Origin: Eonycteris spelaea
Lineage: Eukaryota > Chordata > Mammalia > Chiroptera > Pteropodidae
Direction of reading: 5' to 3'
Assembly (NCBI GenBank): GCA_003508835.1
Contig: PUFA01000034.1
Location: forward strand, 5,420,501-5,484,500
Length of the DNA stretch: 64,000 bases
Of the stretch, positions 1 to 13,077 are shown piece by piece. The notes below the pieces were generated by a model, which did no database searches, had not been told where the DNA came from, and saw only the letters and a program-made list of their open reading frames with translations. Both the position numbers and the translations under genes were made by a program. The number at the start of each line of letters is the position of its first letter. Position 1 is the first letter of the stretch.

Positions 1-327
1 TTATTATAGAATTTAAACATTCCAAACAATGAATGTGTCCCGTATGTGGAAAACATATTATGTTTAAAGAAAAATTAGGTTGTTTGTTTTCTACATGACC
101 TACTAACTTCTCTAGCTCTTTGTTATTAGTTTTGTTTGTTTGTTTTTTGTTTGTTTTTTATCATGGTTGTTCATAGATGTGGCAGATCTGAGTTATTCTT
201 TGCTTCCATGACTCAGAAATAACCCTATTCCCTGTGTCATTCTCTCTCCAGAACATGCTTATCCAAATTAAATGGAGTTTAAGTTTTGAACTGAAAACAT
301 CCAAAAGAGCAGCAAGAGCTTATTTTT

Positions 328-329
<2 letters not shown>

Positions 330-377
<48 letters not shown>

Positions 378-393
378 ACACACACACACACAC
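330..393. repeat. (CA)n microsatellite
   Basis: About 64 bases of alternating CA with one interruption (CATA) near 372. This is a simple dinucleotide repeat of the length class that is usually polymorphic. Confidence 0.97.
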
Positions 394-1229
394 GTTTGAA
401 TACAACAAATTTTGAAGGACGAGATGTACAAAACCATCGTATTTAACTTGGTAATGCGTAAGAATTTCATGTTTTAGACATGAGTGTTTTAGGGTTAGCA
501 AACACATCATCTCATTTACCGTCTCCTGAGGTCTGCTCATCTGTCAGAAGACATGAATCCTCTGACTACTCCTTGCACTTGATATGTGCTCCATGTACCC
601 AAGTGAAAAAAGTTTCCCCTATTAAACTTGCTAGTGATTGCTGTGGCTCTCTGAAACTTGGCTTAATTACAGTAGGCAAAGTGGGGAGTTGAGAAATCTT
701 CTTGATTCAAAAAGAAACCAAAGGTTGGCTACCAAATAGAAGATGCCCCACCATTATCCTTGATGTTTGTAATAATTCATCTACTAGATATTTGATCAAC
801 GTAGCCCTTCTTTGCCTGCACTATCCCAGGACATGACTCCTGAAACTCAGAAGTTTATCTCAGCTTTTTGTGTATTAGTAATCTAAATAGCCTTTTTGAG
901 AGAAAAAGCAAGGAAGTTAAGTCTATCGTATTCTTTTTCCTTTCAATTTAATATGCAAATGAGGTAAAACTTCCAGGTAAATCCTGATCCAGGGGAAATT
1001 TGATTTATCTCTGCCTCCAGCATTATATTTTCCTAAGACCACCCCTTTCAGTACAGGAGAAGACAGGAGATGACAGGAGAAAGCTGTCATCACCAAGGAA
1101 AAGAGTGATGACAAAATTATAGTAAAAAGTCATCTTATCTTGTGATCCCCAAATCCTCAGTCACCAGGGAAGATTTTGAAAAAAAAAAAAAATTTCCTTG
1201 AAAACAACTCAAATATTTATAAACTGCTA

Positions 1230-1380
1230 AATGTATAAATAAAATATGCTACATACATACAATGGAATATTATTCAGCAATAAAAACAAATGGACTCTTT
1301 TTACATACTATGACTTGAATGAATTTTACAAAACATTATGTTAAATCAGTCACCAAAAACACAGTTTGTATGATTCCTTT
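1230..1380 (+). mobile_element. L1 3'-end fragment
   Basis: It contains the typical L1 3' UTR phrase in which 'caatggaatattattcagc' is followed by 'ataaaaacaaatgg'. It is short, diverged and followed by T-rich sequence. The subfamily is not assigned. Confidence 0.65.
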
Positions 1381-4300
1381 TTTTTTCTTTTTTTTTTTTT
1401 TGGTTAGTATTAAAATTGTCTTGATGCAGGGCTAGCTAAAATAACTGCCATTATTTAGACATTTCTATACCTTTTCTTGTGTCTCTCGTCGAAAACTGTT
1501 TGAATAGCTGCTACCCACAAAACAATACTTCAAAGTTCTTTTTTTTTCGCACTGACAATAAAAAAGGCCGAGAGGTTTGACATGCTCATGTGAATCAAAC
1601 TTCAGATTTCATTTTGTGTGATTGCTGCAATCATTTCAAAGCAGTAGTGACTAGAGACAAATGCAGCATCCTTCCAACAGTCCAGTGTGTTCCAGAATAT
1701 CGGACGGCACCATGGCGTAACAACACTGATGTATAAATTGCCATTTTAGTTCTCATCAGCCTAAAGTACTAATCAGGGAAAATGCTATATTCTTCAAGAG
1801 ATAATTTTGGTCCTGGTTTCTGAATCTAGCAGAAGTCTTTTGGTGAGGGGAAGAAAGGAGGCAATTTTTTCTTTGAAAGATTGGGGGGGGTCAGAATTTT
1901 AATACCATCAAATTAAGAGATCTTATCATCTTTACATGGCCAGATGGCTGCATTGTTAGAAGCTGCAGAGAGAAGGAATTGGGTTTCTTCGAAGATAAAG
2001 CATAAGAATATATTTGGTCACAGAAAATGTTCAAATGCCAGATTCTAAAGGGAATTTGACACCATGATTTTGTTAACATTTCTAAGTAGAATCTCCATAG
2101 GATGGTTTCCTTAATAGGTTTTAGCTGAATTCAGGAGAGATGAAAAAACACCCAGCAGAGGAAGTCAAAAGCCTCACATACGGGCTAAGCACCTCACTGT
2201 CACATAGCCTCTTGCACAGCGATTTGCCCTAGGTAGATGCATAATACAGTGGCATTTCTCAAAGACTGAGAATCTCAGACTATCTGAACAGTCCAAAATG
2301 TTGACTAAAATGAATACATGAAAAAAAAATAAAACAGTCTACATATAATATGAATTTGACCTGACAATCATCATCAGATCTTTTTCTGTGCTTTCAATTC
2401 AAAATGTCAAACCTGAAATTTTTTATATGACATAATAATGTTGTTTTTGTCTGACTTATGTGAGTGAAGTAAAACCATCTATTAAATATAGTTAACTCAA
2501 AAGTTGTTATAAATTAAAATCCACTTTAAATTATTTATTTTTCCTATCTTGTTAAATTTAATATTAACCTCTTTCTCACAGTAGCCTTTCATCAAAATAT
2601 AACTTACATCACTACCTAATAAAATTTCAGAGTGAAATTATATTTTTAAACATGTGTATCTCATCCTCCATTTATGAAAAGAGACTCATAAGTAAAATAA
2701 ATAATTGAGGTTGTTTGGCCAAATAATCCATATTACTCAACAGAGAAAACAGCAAATTGATTATGGATATAAACATTTTACTATGTATAAATAACTTTGA
2801 AGATTATTTTAGATTATGTAAAAGTCAGAAGCATAAAGTAGCATCATGTTCTCAGTGATATTTATTCCAAGGTTTCATTCTAAAACCATAATAATGACAG
2901 AAGAGAGGCATTTGAAGTTATGCACAGCCACAAAATTAGCTTTGTGAAGCAGGCAAGAAGGGAGGTGTTTGTGTTCTTTCGGTGATGATGCTTCCATCTG
3001 CTTCGGTGGGGTATATCTGCAGATGGTCAAAACAAGGACATATGCAGACACATGAAATGTCTTTTTTACGTGAAGAGAAAGGTGTTTTCATTCCAAGAAA
3101 AATGTCAAAAACTTTTAAGTGTATTTATTACCAATTACATTTCTCAACTTTTTGCCTTTTTCTATTTTTGAGCAAATTCGTATTCATGGGACAAAGAAGC
3201 CAACCTAAGTAATTTAAACAGTACCAGTAAGTGGATGACTATTAGCCCCATTAATTCGCCGATCTAGTGCCTTATATCCTATTGGAAGAAAACTTTATTT
3301 ATTGACTACATTAGAATTCACTACGTAAATAAGAAAAATAATTATTACCAATGTAATAATTTTTACACCTATCACCTAAGACAGTGAGTGCTTCCACATC
3401 ATTTAAGCATATACATTTACCAACGAGCTTCTGTTGAACGCCGACCTAATGCTGGGCTATGCTAGGATTGCAATGATGAACAAGGCCTACCTTTGCAAAC
3501 TCACAATCCAGTGAAGGCTGGAGGAAAATAGAATATGTTCGGGAAAAAAGGTAACTAAACACATGTACTTAAAAAAAAAATTTCCCTGCATCATTTGTCA
3601 GATTTGGATTTATACGTGGGAACAAATTAAGATAACTCAATAGCTTCACTCCAGATTGAGGTGAAGAGTCAACACAGAGTGGTTACATCTTATTGCCAAG
3701 TGGCTGGTGTCTCAGACATATGACCTCAGCCTCCCCGCCCACAGCATTGTCTCCAGACACTAAGGCATCCCTTTCAATACATGGCCCATAGAATCATAAT
3801 GCAGAATCTCCTAAGCTATAATATGTCAGCCACTTATAACACGCACCCTCCAGAAACTTATTTTCCACTTCCCATTACCAAGAGTTTCCTTATAACCTCT
3901 TGTAATAACATAGACAACAGCCTCACTTGTAAGGAAGGAAATATCTCATTCTAGCCCTTAGGTCTTTCTCAACTCTAATTGCACAGGGAGCATATGATAG
4001 AACTATGATTGCTTCTTTCATCCAGCTCTTTACAAAAGTCTGCTAAATTACACCCAGAGTTTTCATTGTGTAGAAAGAAAGGCATTTTGCTCACAACGTT
4101 GATCTCACTCCTAAAGATTTCCTAGGAGATGCCTCATGCCTTGGATTTCACAGCTTCTGTTTTTTCTCACTCCTCACCTTGCGCTGAGCTCAGAGTCTCT
4201 GACCATTACTCAACGAGTGCCGAGCAAGGGACAATCATCCATTCATTGTTTGTGCCATTTCCATCTTCCGCTTTTAGATGTGTCCTGTCTGCTTCTCAAC

Positions 4301-6979
4301 TCGCCTCAAATCCAGCCTTCTCTGCGATTTCATTGATGATTGAGCACATTCTCCCAGCTTCCTTCTCCTGCGCTAACCTGTCCCTTCTGTGATACTTAAT
4401 AATGTTTTCATAGTTTCAGGGATGTCTTCTGCCCCAAGACGTAAAGAACTTCATATTGTTTGTCTTCTCAGCACCCGGCACCAACACCATACACCTGGGA
4501 GATGTACAGCAAGCATTTAGCCCCCTCATTCAACTATAGAGACCTCTACCCACAGCCACCATTCTCCAGCTCTTATAGACAGAGGCTTGTCTTATACTCT
4601 CCACTTGGAGTTCAGCATTAGTGGATGCCTAAATTTCAAATAGAGACTCCAAGGTCACAGAGAGTGAACATATGCAGAGAGCGTTCCATCACATGGACCA
4701 TGTCACAATGAAGCGGATTTACTGTGCAACCAGCAAAACTTAAAATTCAGGATTCTTCGGGTACACAGGCTCTGCTCCCAGGGCCCTGGGAGGGGGATTA
4801 GCCATGTGTCCACATGGTTATATGTTTTTGTAAAATTTTCTAAAGGAAGCTGTTTTAACTACAACTGTCTCTTTCCATTCAGACTCCTGCTACATCTTAT
4901 CTCCCCTTGTGTTGCGAGTTGTTTGAGCGACCACAGACACGTGTGGGGTCTGACTTAAGGGAAATTGTGTGTGTGTGTTGGCAGGGGCTGGACAGGCTAT
5001 TTATATGAGCTATATTTATGTGGCTTGAGGTCACTTTCATGTACAGTTAAGTGATTATTAGCTGTCCACATGTAGGGATGGCTACCATCAGCGGTGGCAA
5101 CTCAACCAGACATCACAACGTAAAGGTATCAGGGCAGAAATGGTTTTGCTATGCGAGAGTGCACTACCAACCCCAATACCAGAAATATACAGGTAGTAGA
5201 GAGGAAACGAGGTACATGTGCTAGTCTGTGGAGAAGTCTTTCATTCACCAGGCATGTGAATTATAAATGCAAGACTGGGTTCTCTCAGAGAGAATTTATT
5301 TGATAATGCAACACTGAAAATAATAACTATGCCATGCACTTTTTTCTTTTTCAGTGGGAGTCAAACAAAAGAAAATGTACCAAAATGCTTATGTTTATGC
5401 ACCACAAACCTGTAATGGTATAACAATGATGAGTATGCCTATAATTACCCATAAATGAAAGATATTTTATAGTGGTTTCCTACTGAATTTGACATCAGTG
5501 TGGAATATATAATCAGTAAAAGTTCATGAAGCTGAAAAAATTTAATCATGATATTAGAGTAGGACTGGATTATCTTTCTATCCCTCTAGAGAAAATGATG
5601 TTATAAAATTGTTGTCATTTGAAGAGAAGATTAAAGAGTATGGAGCCAAAATTATAGGGAAAAAAAGTATTTTGGAGATGTATTGGCAGTTGACTAAAAT
5701 ATCATTTTTCTGGAAGTTGTCATGTTTGTCAGCTTTTTTATTTTTGAGATTTGTTGTGATTTCTTCTTCTACATAAACAATACTCACTTTCACACCTAAG
5801 AATTTTTAATTTTGTTTTTCTTTTTGTTAAAGAGGGTCTCTCAACATTGTATGTACATATGGCCTTAAAAACCTGGATCATCCCTGACAGAAACATATAT
5901 GTTCCAAGTATAAGCAAGTGGTTGGCTTATATCTTGCTTTGTTCCAGTCCTGGCCCAGCTAGCTAAGTGTAGAGGGTTTCCTTCAAACGTAGCAGAGTTT
6001 CACATTGCAGCCCAGAATGAATGAAAACTAAGCCCATCTTCAGAGAACTGTAGACAGTATCAGAGGGTAGAGAAATCATTGTTATAGATGCCTTCTTTGG
6101 TCACTGTTTTTCCCTTTCGCACTGTGATAGAAGGTCATAAATAAGAGCTCAAGGTCAAAGTAACTCACCTTTCTTCAAGGAGAATGGAAAATTGTCTAAT
6201 CAATTCAGTAACTGCCATCCCAGCTACATGTTATTAAAAGTCCTGAAGCACTGATGGATATTGAACCAGTTTTCAAGGGCAAAGTTACTATTATATAAAT
6301 ATTCTCAAGCTATTTTAGGTTTTGAACACCTTCCATTTACACTGTCAGCAAAGGGACGCAGGCCCAGTTCCTCCCCGTTTACCCTCTTATTAAGCCAAGG
6401 AAGAGAATCTCTGAATGAGAGTGTGGCTGGCATAGTGTGCCCTTCCCCCGCAAGTGCCCACCAAGTTCTTCTCAACATGCAGATACTGCATCCTAAGGAT
6501 ATATGGCAAGGATGGTGTGAGCCCAGGAAACTTGAAGAAATCTCTCATTTTGGGGAGAATAAAGCTGTAGTGATCTTTACACTTCAGTAATGTATAATTA
6601 TTTTAGTTTTTAAAAATTTTTCCCAGAATCCTTTGATTATGTTTTTCTTTTAACCCTCACGAAGAAAAAGAATGGACTTGGAGAAGCCATGACCTCGAAC
6701 AACTAACAAATCAGAAGGCCCCATGTGCCTGCAGGCATCTACCTAAGTCCAAACATCTGACTAAATATCTATCCGAAGAATTAATGTTTCAGCTTTACAT
6801 GGCCAAATCTGCTTCTTAAGAATAAAAACTTTTTTAGCAAAACGTAGTAAAAAACTCATTTCTATAATCTCATTTAACATGGACCCTCTGGGACCCTCTA
6901 ACACTTCCCTTTCTGTAAGTCTGTGCGCCAATTAGAACCCCTTCCTCCCTGCTTCTCTGTTATTTATTTGTTTGTTTGT

Positions 6980-7376
6980 TTTTATTATGGTGACATTGAT
7001 TAACGAAATCCAATAAGTTTCAATGTACAATTCAACAATAAGGCATATGTACATTTCATTGTGTGTTCACCACCCATAGTTAAATTTCTGTCTTCACCAC
7101 ATATTTGAGCCCTTTTCCCATTGCTTACCCCTCCCTCTTCCCCTTGCCCTCTGGTAACTACTAGTCTATTGTCCATGTTCATGAGTCTCTGTTTGTTTCC
7201 TGTTTGTTTGTTGTTTTTAGGTTTATATCTTACATATAAATGATATCATATGGTTTTCAGCTTTTCTGTCTGGCTTATTTTGCTTAGCATGATTAGCTCA
7301 AGGTCCATCTATGTGTCACAAATGGCAGTATTTCATCTCTTCTTATGGCTGAGTAATATCCCATTGTATGTACAGT
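6980..7376 (-). mobile_element. L1 3' end, reversed
   Basis: The segment reads as the reverse complement of an L1 3' UTR. A T-rich start (reversed poly-A) is followed by the 'ccctctggtaactactagtc' and 'tggctgagtaatatcccat' phrases typical of mammalian L1M tails. Translated frames inside it are not genes. Confidence 0.8.
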
Positions 7377-8181
7377 CTGGCACTTTCTACCTCCAGGTAT
7401 CACTCATGTTATCCAACTTCCCAGGAACACCTACCCCATTCCCTACTTACCACAGTCCTATTAAACTCTAAAGAACATATCTCACCTCTTTGAAACATCA
7501 AGTTTTCCCCTCCCCATGTCTCCATCTGAATGCCTGTAGTAGATTTTTTTTATCTATGTGATATGTTTGAGATGTAAATAATTGTTGTCTGAATTATTAA
7601 CATTGTAGCTATTGTTTTTATGCTCTAACTTACTCAAACTTTTAAGATGACAAAGAAGAGGTAAACTATGCAAGATTAAATAAATTCAAACGAACTGAAA
7701 TCATGAGACAAAGAGAAATCCACCTATCACATACTATATGAGAAGCAAGAGGAGAAAGGAGCAAGAAATGAGAAAAGGACAGTGGAGAAATGGGTTCATT
7801 GCCATTATAAACAGAGGTTCAGAGTATTATAGATCTGTTGTCCTATTTCATGAGCTTTGAGAACACTTTAATAAACCTGAAGATTTTGTTCCGATTGTTG
7901 CACTGACTCTAATGCAAAGAGAATACTTTGTTTCTTGGGCCACGAAAGGAAGACGGAAGTTTGTGGGATCAGTGGGAATTGTGACTACAGTGTTAGAAGT
8001 CTACACAGAAGCCCACGGTAAAATGCCTGTTTCAATGCCAGATAATCTATATGAAATGCGTAGGACTCTCAAATCATTTGTGTAGCACTGCCAAATCATT
8101 TCCCTCCAACTGCTTTCTGTTAGCTTCAAAAAGAACTGCCAGGCTTTTCCCTTCATTGACTGTGTTTGCCCTCTCCCCCAG

Positions 8182-8241
8182 GTCTGCTTTGTGAACCTGG
8201 ACGTGAACAAGGATGAGTGCAGCATGGAGCACCTGCAGCAG
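8182..8241 (+). CDS. SPHKAP: SPHKAP coding exon (inferred exon 4), VCFVNLDVNKDECSMEHLQQ
   Basis: This 60-bp exon encodes 20 residues beginning VCFVNLDVNKDEC and ending EHLQQ. It is almost identical to human SPHKAP residues of about 83-102; a methionine replaces threonine in the C-S-T-E-H part. The acceptor is a pyrimidine-rich CTCTCCCCCAG at 8171-8181. The donor is CAG/gtaacg at 8242. The exon is phase 0 at both ends and has no disruption. It lies in the amino-terminal region, where I cannot assign a defined fold. Confidence 0.93.
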
Positions 8242-9800
8242 GTAACGCAGGGAACCCAAGCTCTCAGGGTGCTCTTTACAGAGACTGGCTGCACTAAGAG
8301 AACTGACATGACTTCATCTGTAAAAGATGTTCATTTTGCAGGCAACTTTTTAATTGGATGGTTGCATCACAGCCCATTTTCCTGACCCCTTTCCTGACAC
8401 GTTTTATGTAGTTTGCCCTCCTTGTGTTCATGCATCTTGCTTTCCCAAGAGACAGGGCTATTCTCTGAGCAGGTACTTTCTCCTGCCCATCAGCGCCTTA
8501 AAGTGGCTTTGTCTGCTCTCTCCTTCTCCACTCTCAAAGCTTTTCCAAAGTTTTTCCAAAACCTGCTTGATACCAGCCAGCCTTTCCCTCTAGCTCTCAG
8601 GTTGCTGCCTTCTGCTGCTTTCATCAAATGTTTTATCTCTGGCCTTGCTTTCCTAGCCCTACACTCTTCTGGGGCTCAGATCAACATTTCGTACTCTGCA
8701 GCAGCCAAATATTCCAAGCTCATCCAAGGTAGTGAGGATCCCGATGTAAAATTTTGACAACACAGAAAAACTTGAAGGCCCACTCTGTCCTTGGAACCTA
8801 GAGCCTGAGGGTACAAGAATTACTGGTGTGATATGATCATCATTTTATGCCCAAAGCTGAAGATGGTTTGATCTCACTGAATAATGCTTGTCATATATAA
8901 CAGCCTAGCATTTGCAGCTTGATTATCACAGAACAGTAGATGTGCAATTAGTGACTGTGATGTTTTTTCTTGACAATGCTACACCTGAAGCTTCTGAAAT
9001 CCAATTGCCCATACAGATGATCCATTATAGAGTTCCACTGAGCTCCAATATTATTCATCTGTGTAGTACTGGAGGAATTTTCAAAATGAATTGTACATAG
9101 GAATTCATTTGATGGAATTATGGTGCAGAGCCCATCCAAGAGAGAACAGGAAGGACCAAAGCAAGTTGGCATGTTAAGAACTGTGTGTTTAAAGATTTGT
9201 ATGAGTGATTTGAGACAGTCTTCTGCTATGGCCAAGAGCAGACACTTGGCACTGATTTAGCTACATAAACTTGCATGAGGTGCTAATATTCTTCTTTGGG
9301 TCTCAGGCCACTTATGTGTCAAAAGAAAAGTACCTAATCCATATGGGGTTTTGTAGGGAGTAAATATAGTGACACATAGCATATGTTCTGTCTTTAGCAT
9401 AGTGCTTAGAACACAGAGCAAAACCAATGGTAGTAATTATTTTATTATTATTATAAGTATCAACTTTATTAGAACAGGTGATTATTAGTCAACATGTCTC
9501 TTATTCCAGGACTTAAGTGGAAAATAATTCCCAAACTACTATGCATAACTGTGGTGTGACAGTAAGTTTTAAATGTTTACTCTGGGAAATTTAGAACTAA
9601 AGAAATTTTAAATTTTTGTGTTTAAGGAATTTTCTATTCTGATCTAAACCTTTATGCTTTAATTTAATGTACTATAGATTAAGTAATCTATAGTATGAAT
9701 AGTTACATGAGTATATTATTTTTGCAAGTAAATAGTTTGGGAGTAGTGTTTTGGAAGTGAAAGCAAATCATCTAAACTAATAAAGATTCTTGCTCTGTAG
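8242..9800 (+). other. SPHKAP intron
   Basis: The intron runs from GTAACG to a TCTGTAG acceptor. I see AT-rich sequence and weak short open frames, but no recognisable exon or intact repeat. Confidence 0.75.
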
Positions 9801-9934
9801 AAATTGGTCAATGTATCGCCAGATCTCCCAAACTTATCAACTCCATGAATGTCCAACAGCCAAAAGAAAATGAAATTGTCCTCCTAAGTGGGTTAACATC
9901 TGGAAATCTCCAGACGGACTTTGAAGTTTCACAG
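9801..9934 (+). CDS. SPHKAP: SPHKAP coding exon (inferred exon 5), with one-base frameshift
   Basis: The exon is 134 bp where 135 bp (45 codons) is expected. It begins KLVNVSPDLP and, after the frame changes, continues KLINSMNVQQPKENEIVLLSG and ends DFEVSQ/gtaaga; both halves match SPHKAP. The one-base shortfall lies near 9828-9833, where a CCA-AAx codon pair reads CCAAAC. Without correction the frame hits TGA at 9846-9848. The acceptor is TGTAG/AAATTG and the donor CAG/gtaaga; both ends are phase 0. Whether this is a true mutation or a sequence error cannot be told from one sequence. As read, it would truncate the protein very early or trigger nonsense-mediated decay. Confidence 0.9.
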
Positions 9935-11329
9935 GTAAGAAATATAAGTTCTTAATAAAGTATTTACTAGTGGAAAATTATCTGTGATCAGCTCTTGGCA
10001 CAAATCAGTGTGAACCCCAAGTAGATGCTACCCACAAACGTCCATAGCATAAAAATCAAAAAATGTCTTTGTATTCAGGAACAGTCTTAATTTATATTTC
10101 TCCTAAATATTGTCACTGAAGAGTTTGACAGAACGTCCCTTATATTAACTCCTAACACTTATTATTTTCTCAAATTCATGATGCTAAATGACATTAAAAC
10201 TAGGACAGACACACTAAGCATTGACTGTTAGCTTGGTTTTCTACAAATCTACTAGATAATAAAAAAACAGAATTGTCTTCTGTTTCAAGAACAATATTAA
10301 AATTCTATTCATACCGTGTAGTCGCAGAATCTCACAATTCATTCTTTCTGGGTGTTATTTATTTCTTAGAATGCACCAAACAGGCAAGCTAATAAAAACA
10401 GAATAGTCACCCTCAAGATGTAAAGGGAATTTCCTGGGCCCAAAGAATAAAATTCCCAGAAGAAAGAGTTTTACTGAAACTAAAGTAGTAATTAAAATTA
10501 CTCTCATTCAACAAACTTATATTTGTGAGACAAATAATTATACTCTTAAATAAAAACAAAAATTTTAAATTGTTTAATGAATTTACAGAAAAACATTTAA
10601 AATATTTCTAAAGGCACACTGTATAAAAGGTTGCTAATTTTTCTTAACTAAGATATGCTGATAGTGATAGCTATAGATTAAGATAATGAGCAGTTTGTCT
10701 TCCTCCAAATTGTTCTTTCTTAGGTTTTAGTTTTGCTGAATGTTTTTTGAATATTCTATTCTTCGATCTTTCCAAATATCAAAAAATTCAGAGGCAATAT
10801 CCTTTGGGGTACAATTTGAACAAGGAAAAGTAAATGCCTCTTCCAGGTGGCTCCCAGCAAAAGTCTCATCGTGTCCTTTTGGCTCTCATGTGTCATTTCT
10901 GAATCAATCACTATAGCTCAAGGAATGTGATGTTCAGATTGGCCAATTGCCTTTTGTTTCAATGTAGCTGTAGTCCAGCTCAGTTCCAGCCTCCTTCCCC
11001 TATTTTAATAGCTTCAAATAAAGTCTCCCTTACCTGTTTAACTGTACCTGAAGCAATTTTTGCTTAGACAGAAGGGAACAAAAATAAGTAATATGACTGG
11101 TCTATTTGCTCCTAAGTCAAATTTTCTTCTGGGTACCCTGTGTTCCCAAACATCATTTGAAGTTTTATTTTCAAGCAGTTCATCATCATAAGCCCGGAAG
11201 ATATTCCAAATATTTTTAAATGTCTCCACTCCTTCTAATGGAAGAGATTGGTGGAAGAAGAATAAGGTCAGAGTCAATGGTTTTCTGTTTTTTCTTTGAA
11301 TAAATGCCTTCTTTTCTCTCCATGTTTAG
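9935..11329 (+). other. SPHKAP intron
   Basis: The intron runs from GTAAGA to a TTCTCTCCATGTTTAG acceptor. The sequence is AT-rich with no recognisable exon. An open frame on the minus strand at about 11038-11277 shows no similarity I know. Confidence 0.75.
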
Positions 11330-11585
11330 TGTCCTTGGCTGCCAGATATCTGCTTGGTCCAGTGTGCGAGAGGGAACAGACCAAACAGTACCAATTGCAT
11401 CATCTTTGAAATCAACAAATTTTTGATTGGTCTGGAACTGGTGCAGGAGCGGCAGCTCAACCTGGAAGCGAACGTCTTGAAAGTGGAAGATGACACAAAC
11501 TGTTCCCTGTCTTCAATCGAGGAAGACTTTCTCACCGCATCTGAGCACCTGGAGGAGGAAAGCGAGGTGGACGAACACACGAATG
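11330..11585 (+). CDS. SPHKAP: SPHKAP coding exon (inferred exon 6), intact, with FFAT-like motif
   Basis: The exon encodes 85 codons plus one base. It begins CPWLPDICLVQCARGNRP and ends EEESEVDEHTN with a split glycine codon. The frame is fully open and the residues are nearly identical to human SPHKAP in the core (NSTNCIIFEINKFLIGLELVQ). The C-terminal part is acidic and carries DFLTASE (11525-11545), an FFAT-like VAP-binding motif. The tail (DEHTN) diverges from human. The acceptor is TTTAG/TGTCC and the donor AATG/gtgagg. It joins the giant exon by completing GGT. Confidence 0.95.
11525..11545 (+). other. FFAT-like (phospho-FFAT type) VAP-binding motif in SPHKAP
   Basis: The seven codons spell DFLTASE, preceded by the acidic SSIEE. 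The FFAT consensus is EFFDAxE. Replacement of the fourth acidic residue by threonine is characteristic of phospho-regulated FFAT motifs that bind the MSP domain of VAPA/VAPB on the ER. SPHKAP association with VAP proteins is established knowledge; assignment of this stretch as the motif rests on pattern matching. Confidence 0.6.
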
Positions 11586-13077
11586 GTGAGGACACTCCAA
11601 CACAATGAATGTGTGTTCTGAAATGAGTCTTCCTGTAAAGATACCAGATGAAATTTCAGAAAAGTCCCGGGCCACGTCAGTTTGGCTGACACATCACAAT
11701 CCATGCTAACTGAGTTGAGGGAGAGAAAGAGGATAAGAAAACACTGGGTGAAGATGCTGACTGATGCACTTGGATTTAATGATTCGATGGCTCCATCCTC
11801 CCTAAGGGATGCCTTAGGGATGCTGAAGGAAATCTGCGTGTTTTCAAAAAGAAAGCCTCTTGCCTGCCAAGAGATGGAGAGTATCACTGGGAGGAAAGTT
11901 AACTTCCCTAAGACTTTCATTAAAGCCACTAATTTGTTTATCCAAATTGGGCTGGCCTGAATCCTAACACGGCCTCTTTGAAGTTGCGAAAAATGAGGCC
12001 AGTTATCTAGTCTTTCTGATCCCTTACCCATAATTTGGAAGCGTGATAGTTACTATAGCATTATTACAGCAAATGCATATTATTATATTGTTTTATAGTA
12101 TATTATTAATTATATTATCATGTATCACTTAACAGTGGGATTATATCCTGGGAAATGCATTGTTGGGCGAGTTCATGGTTGCACAAACATCATAGTACAC
12201 TTACACACACCTCGATGGTGTAGCCTACTACACCTAGGCTATATGGCCTAGCTTACTGTTTCTAGGCTACCAGCCTATATAGCATGTTACTGCCACAAAA
12301 CAACATGAGATAAATCAAGCACAAGAGCAAATGGTGCAATCAAGAAACTTTTTAATAGGTAGAAAGAGTTGCACTAGGACATTGCAATGGCTAAGATGTT
12401 GCTAGGTGATAGGAATTTTTTCATTTCCATTATAATCTTATGGGACCAACATATGTGGTCCAATGTTGACCAAAATGTTGTTATGGTGTGCATGATTATA
12501 TTATACCATTTTAAATGTGAGGACAGAAGGAAATAACTCAGGAAAGTGCTCATTTATTCACTCTTCCTATTGGCTTATTAATGGAACTCAGTGAACAGTG
12601 GGCTCTCTCTCCCCACTCTCGGCCTTAGGAAGGGATACCCAGGTGTCCGCTGCTACTGTCCTTGGGGCAAGTCCTGTGCAAACTTCAGAGTACATCTCTG
12701 TATCAAGACCCATGCCTGCGGTTGCTCTAAACATCCCCTCTCTTCCCTCTTCACTCACTGGGGAGCTGCGAGAGACAATTTTGGGGTCACTTTTTCCCTG
12801 AAGAATGGTGACCATATCTCAGCTCCAAAGAGCCTTCTTCCCCTACTCTAACACCTGCATTTGTATTCTACATTAAATCCATTTTGGTGGATGGTATTCC
12901 ATAACGAAACTCAAAAGCCTTTTTAGATTCATTTTTCTTGAGGAAACATCCAAATGCTATTTTTTGGAGGGAAGATATCTGGTACTTTAAAGAATTTTGA
13001 GAAAGTAATGATTATTTTAGATTCACGAGGACCTGTTATCCAAAAAGTAATAGTGGTTTTCATTTTCTCTTCACTAG
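11586..13077 (+). other. SPHKAP intron
   Basis: The intron runs from GTGAGG to a CTCTTCACTAG acceptor. It contains a DNA-transposon remnant (about 12118-12500). Open frames at about 11682-11960 and 12588-12851 have no recognisable similarity and lack splice support. Confidence 0.75.
12118..12500. mobile_element. Non-autonomous DNA transposon remnant
   Basis: Three phrases belong to a widespread mammalian DNA-transposon family with ends related to 'cttaacgatgggga' and 'cgttatgcggcgcatgac': 'tgtatcacttaacagtggga', 'tagcctactacacctaggct' and 'atcttatgggaccaacatat'. The ends here (TGTATCACTTAAC and the reversed TGCACACCATAACAACA) are diverged. I recognise the family but cannot name the subfamily with certainty. 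Confidence 0.65.

Larger units (their letters stand above)
1..8181 (+). other. SPHKAP upstream intron (no exon seen)
   Basis: No coding exon could be supported here. I looked for the SPHKAP segment that precedes residue 83 and did not find it, so the previous exon is inferred to lie before position 1. The stretch is AT-rich and holds a CA microsatellite, an L1 tail fragment near 1230-1380, a reversed L1 3' end near 6980-7376 and scattered old repeat remnants (for example about 3420-3560 and 4400-4560). The short open frames in it have no recognisable similarity. Confidence 0.7.

Noticed and set aside
330..393. CRISPR-like regular repeats
   Set aside because: This and the other regular repeats (46156-46320, 58450-58511) are simple microsatellites without spacers, in a mammalian genome.
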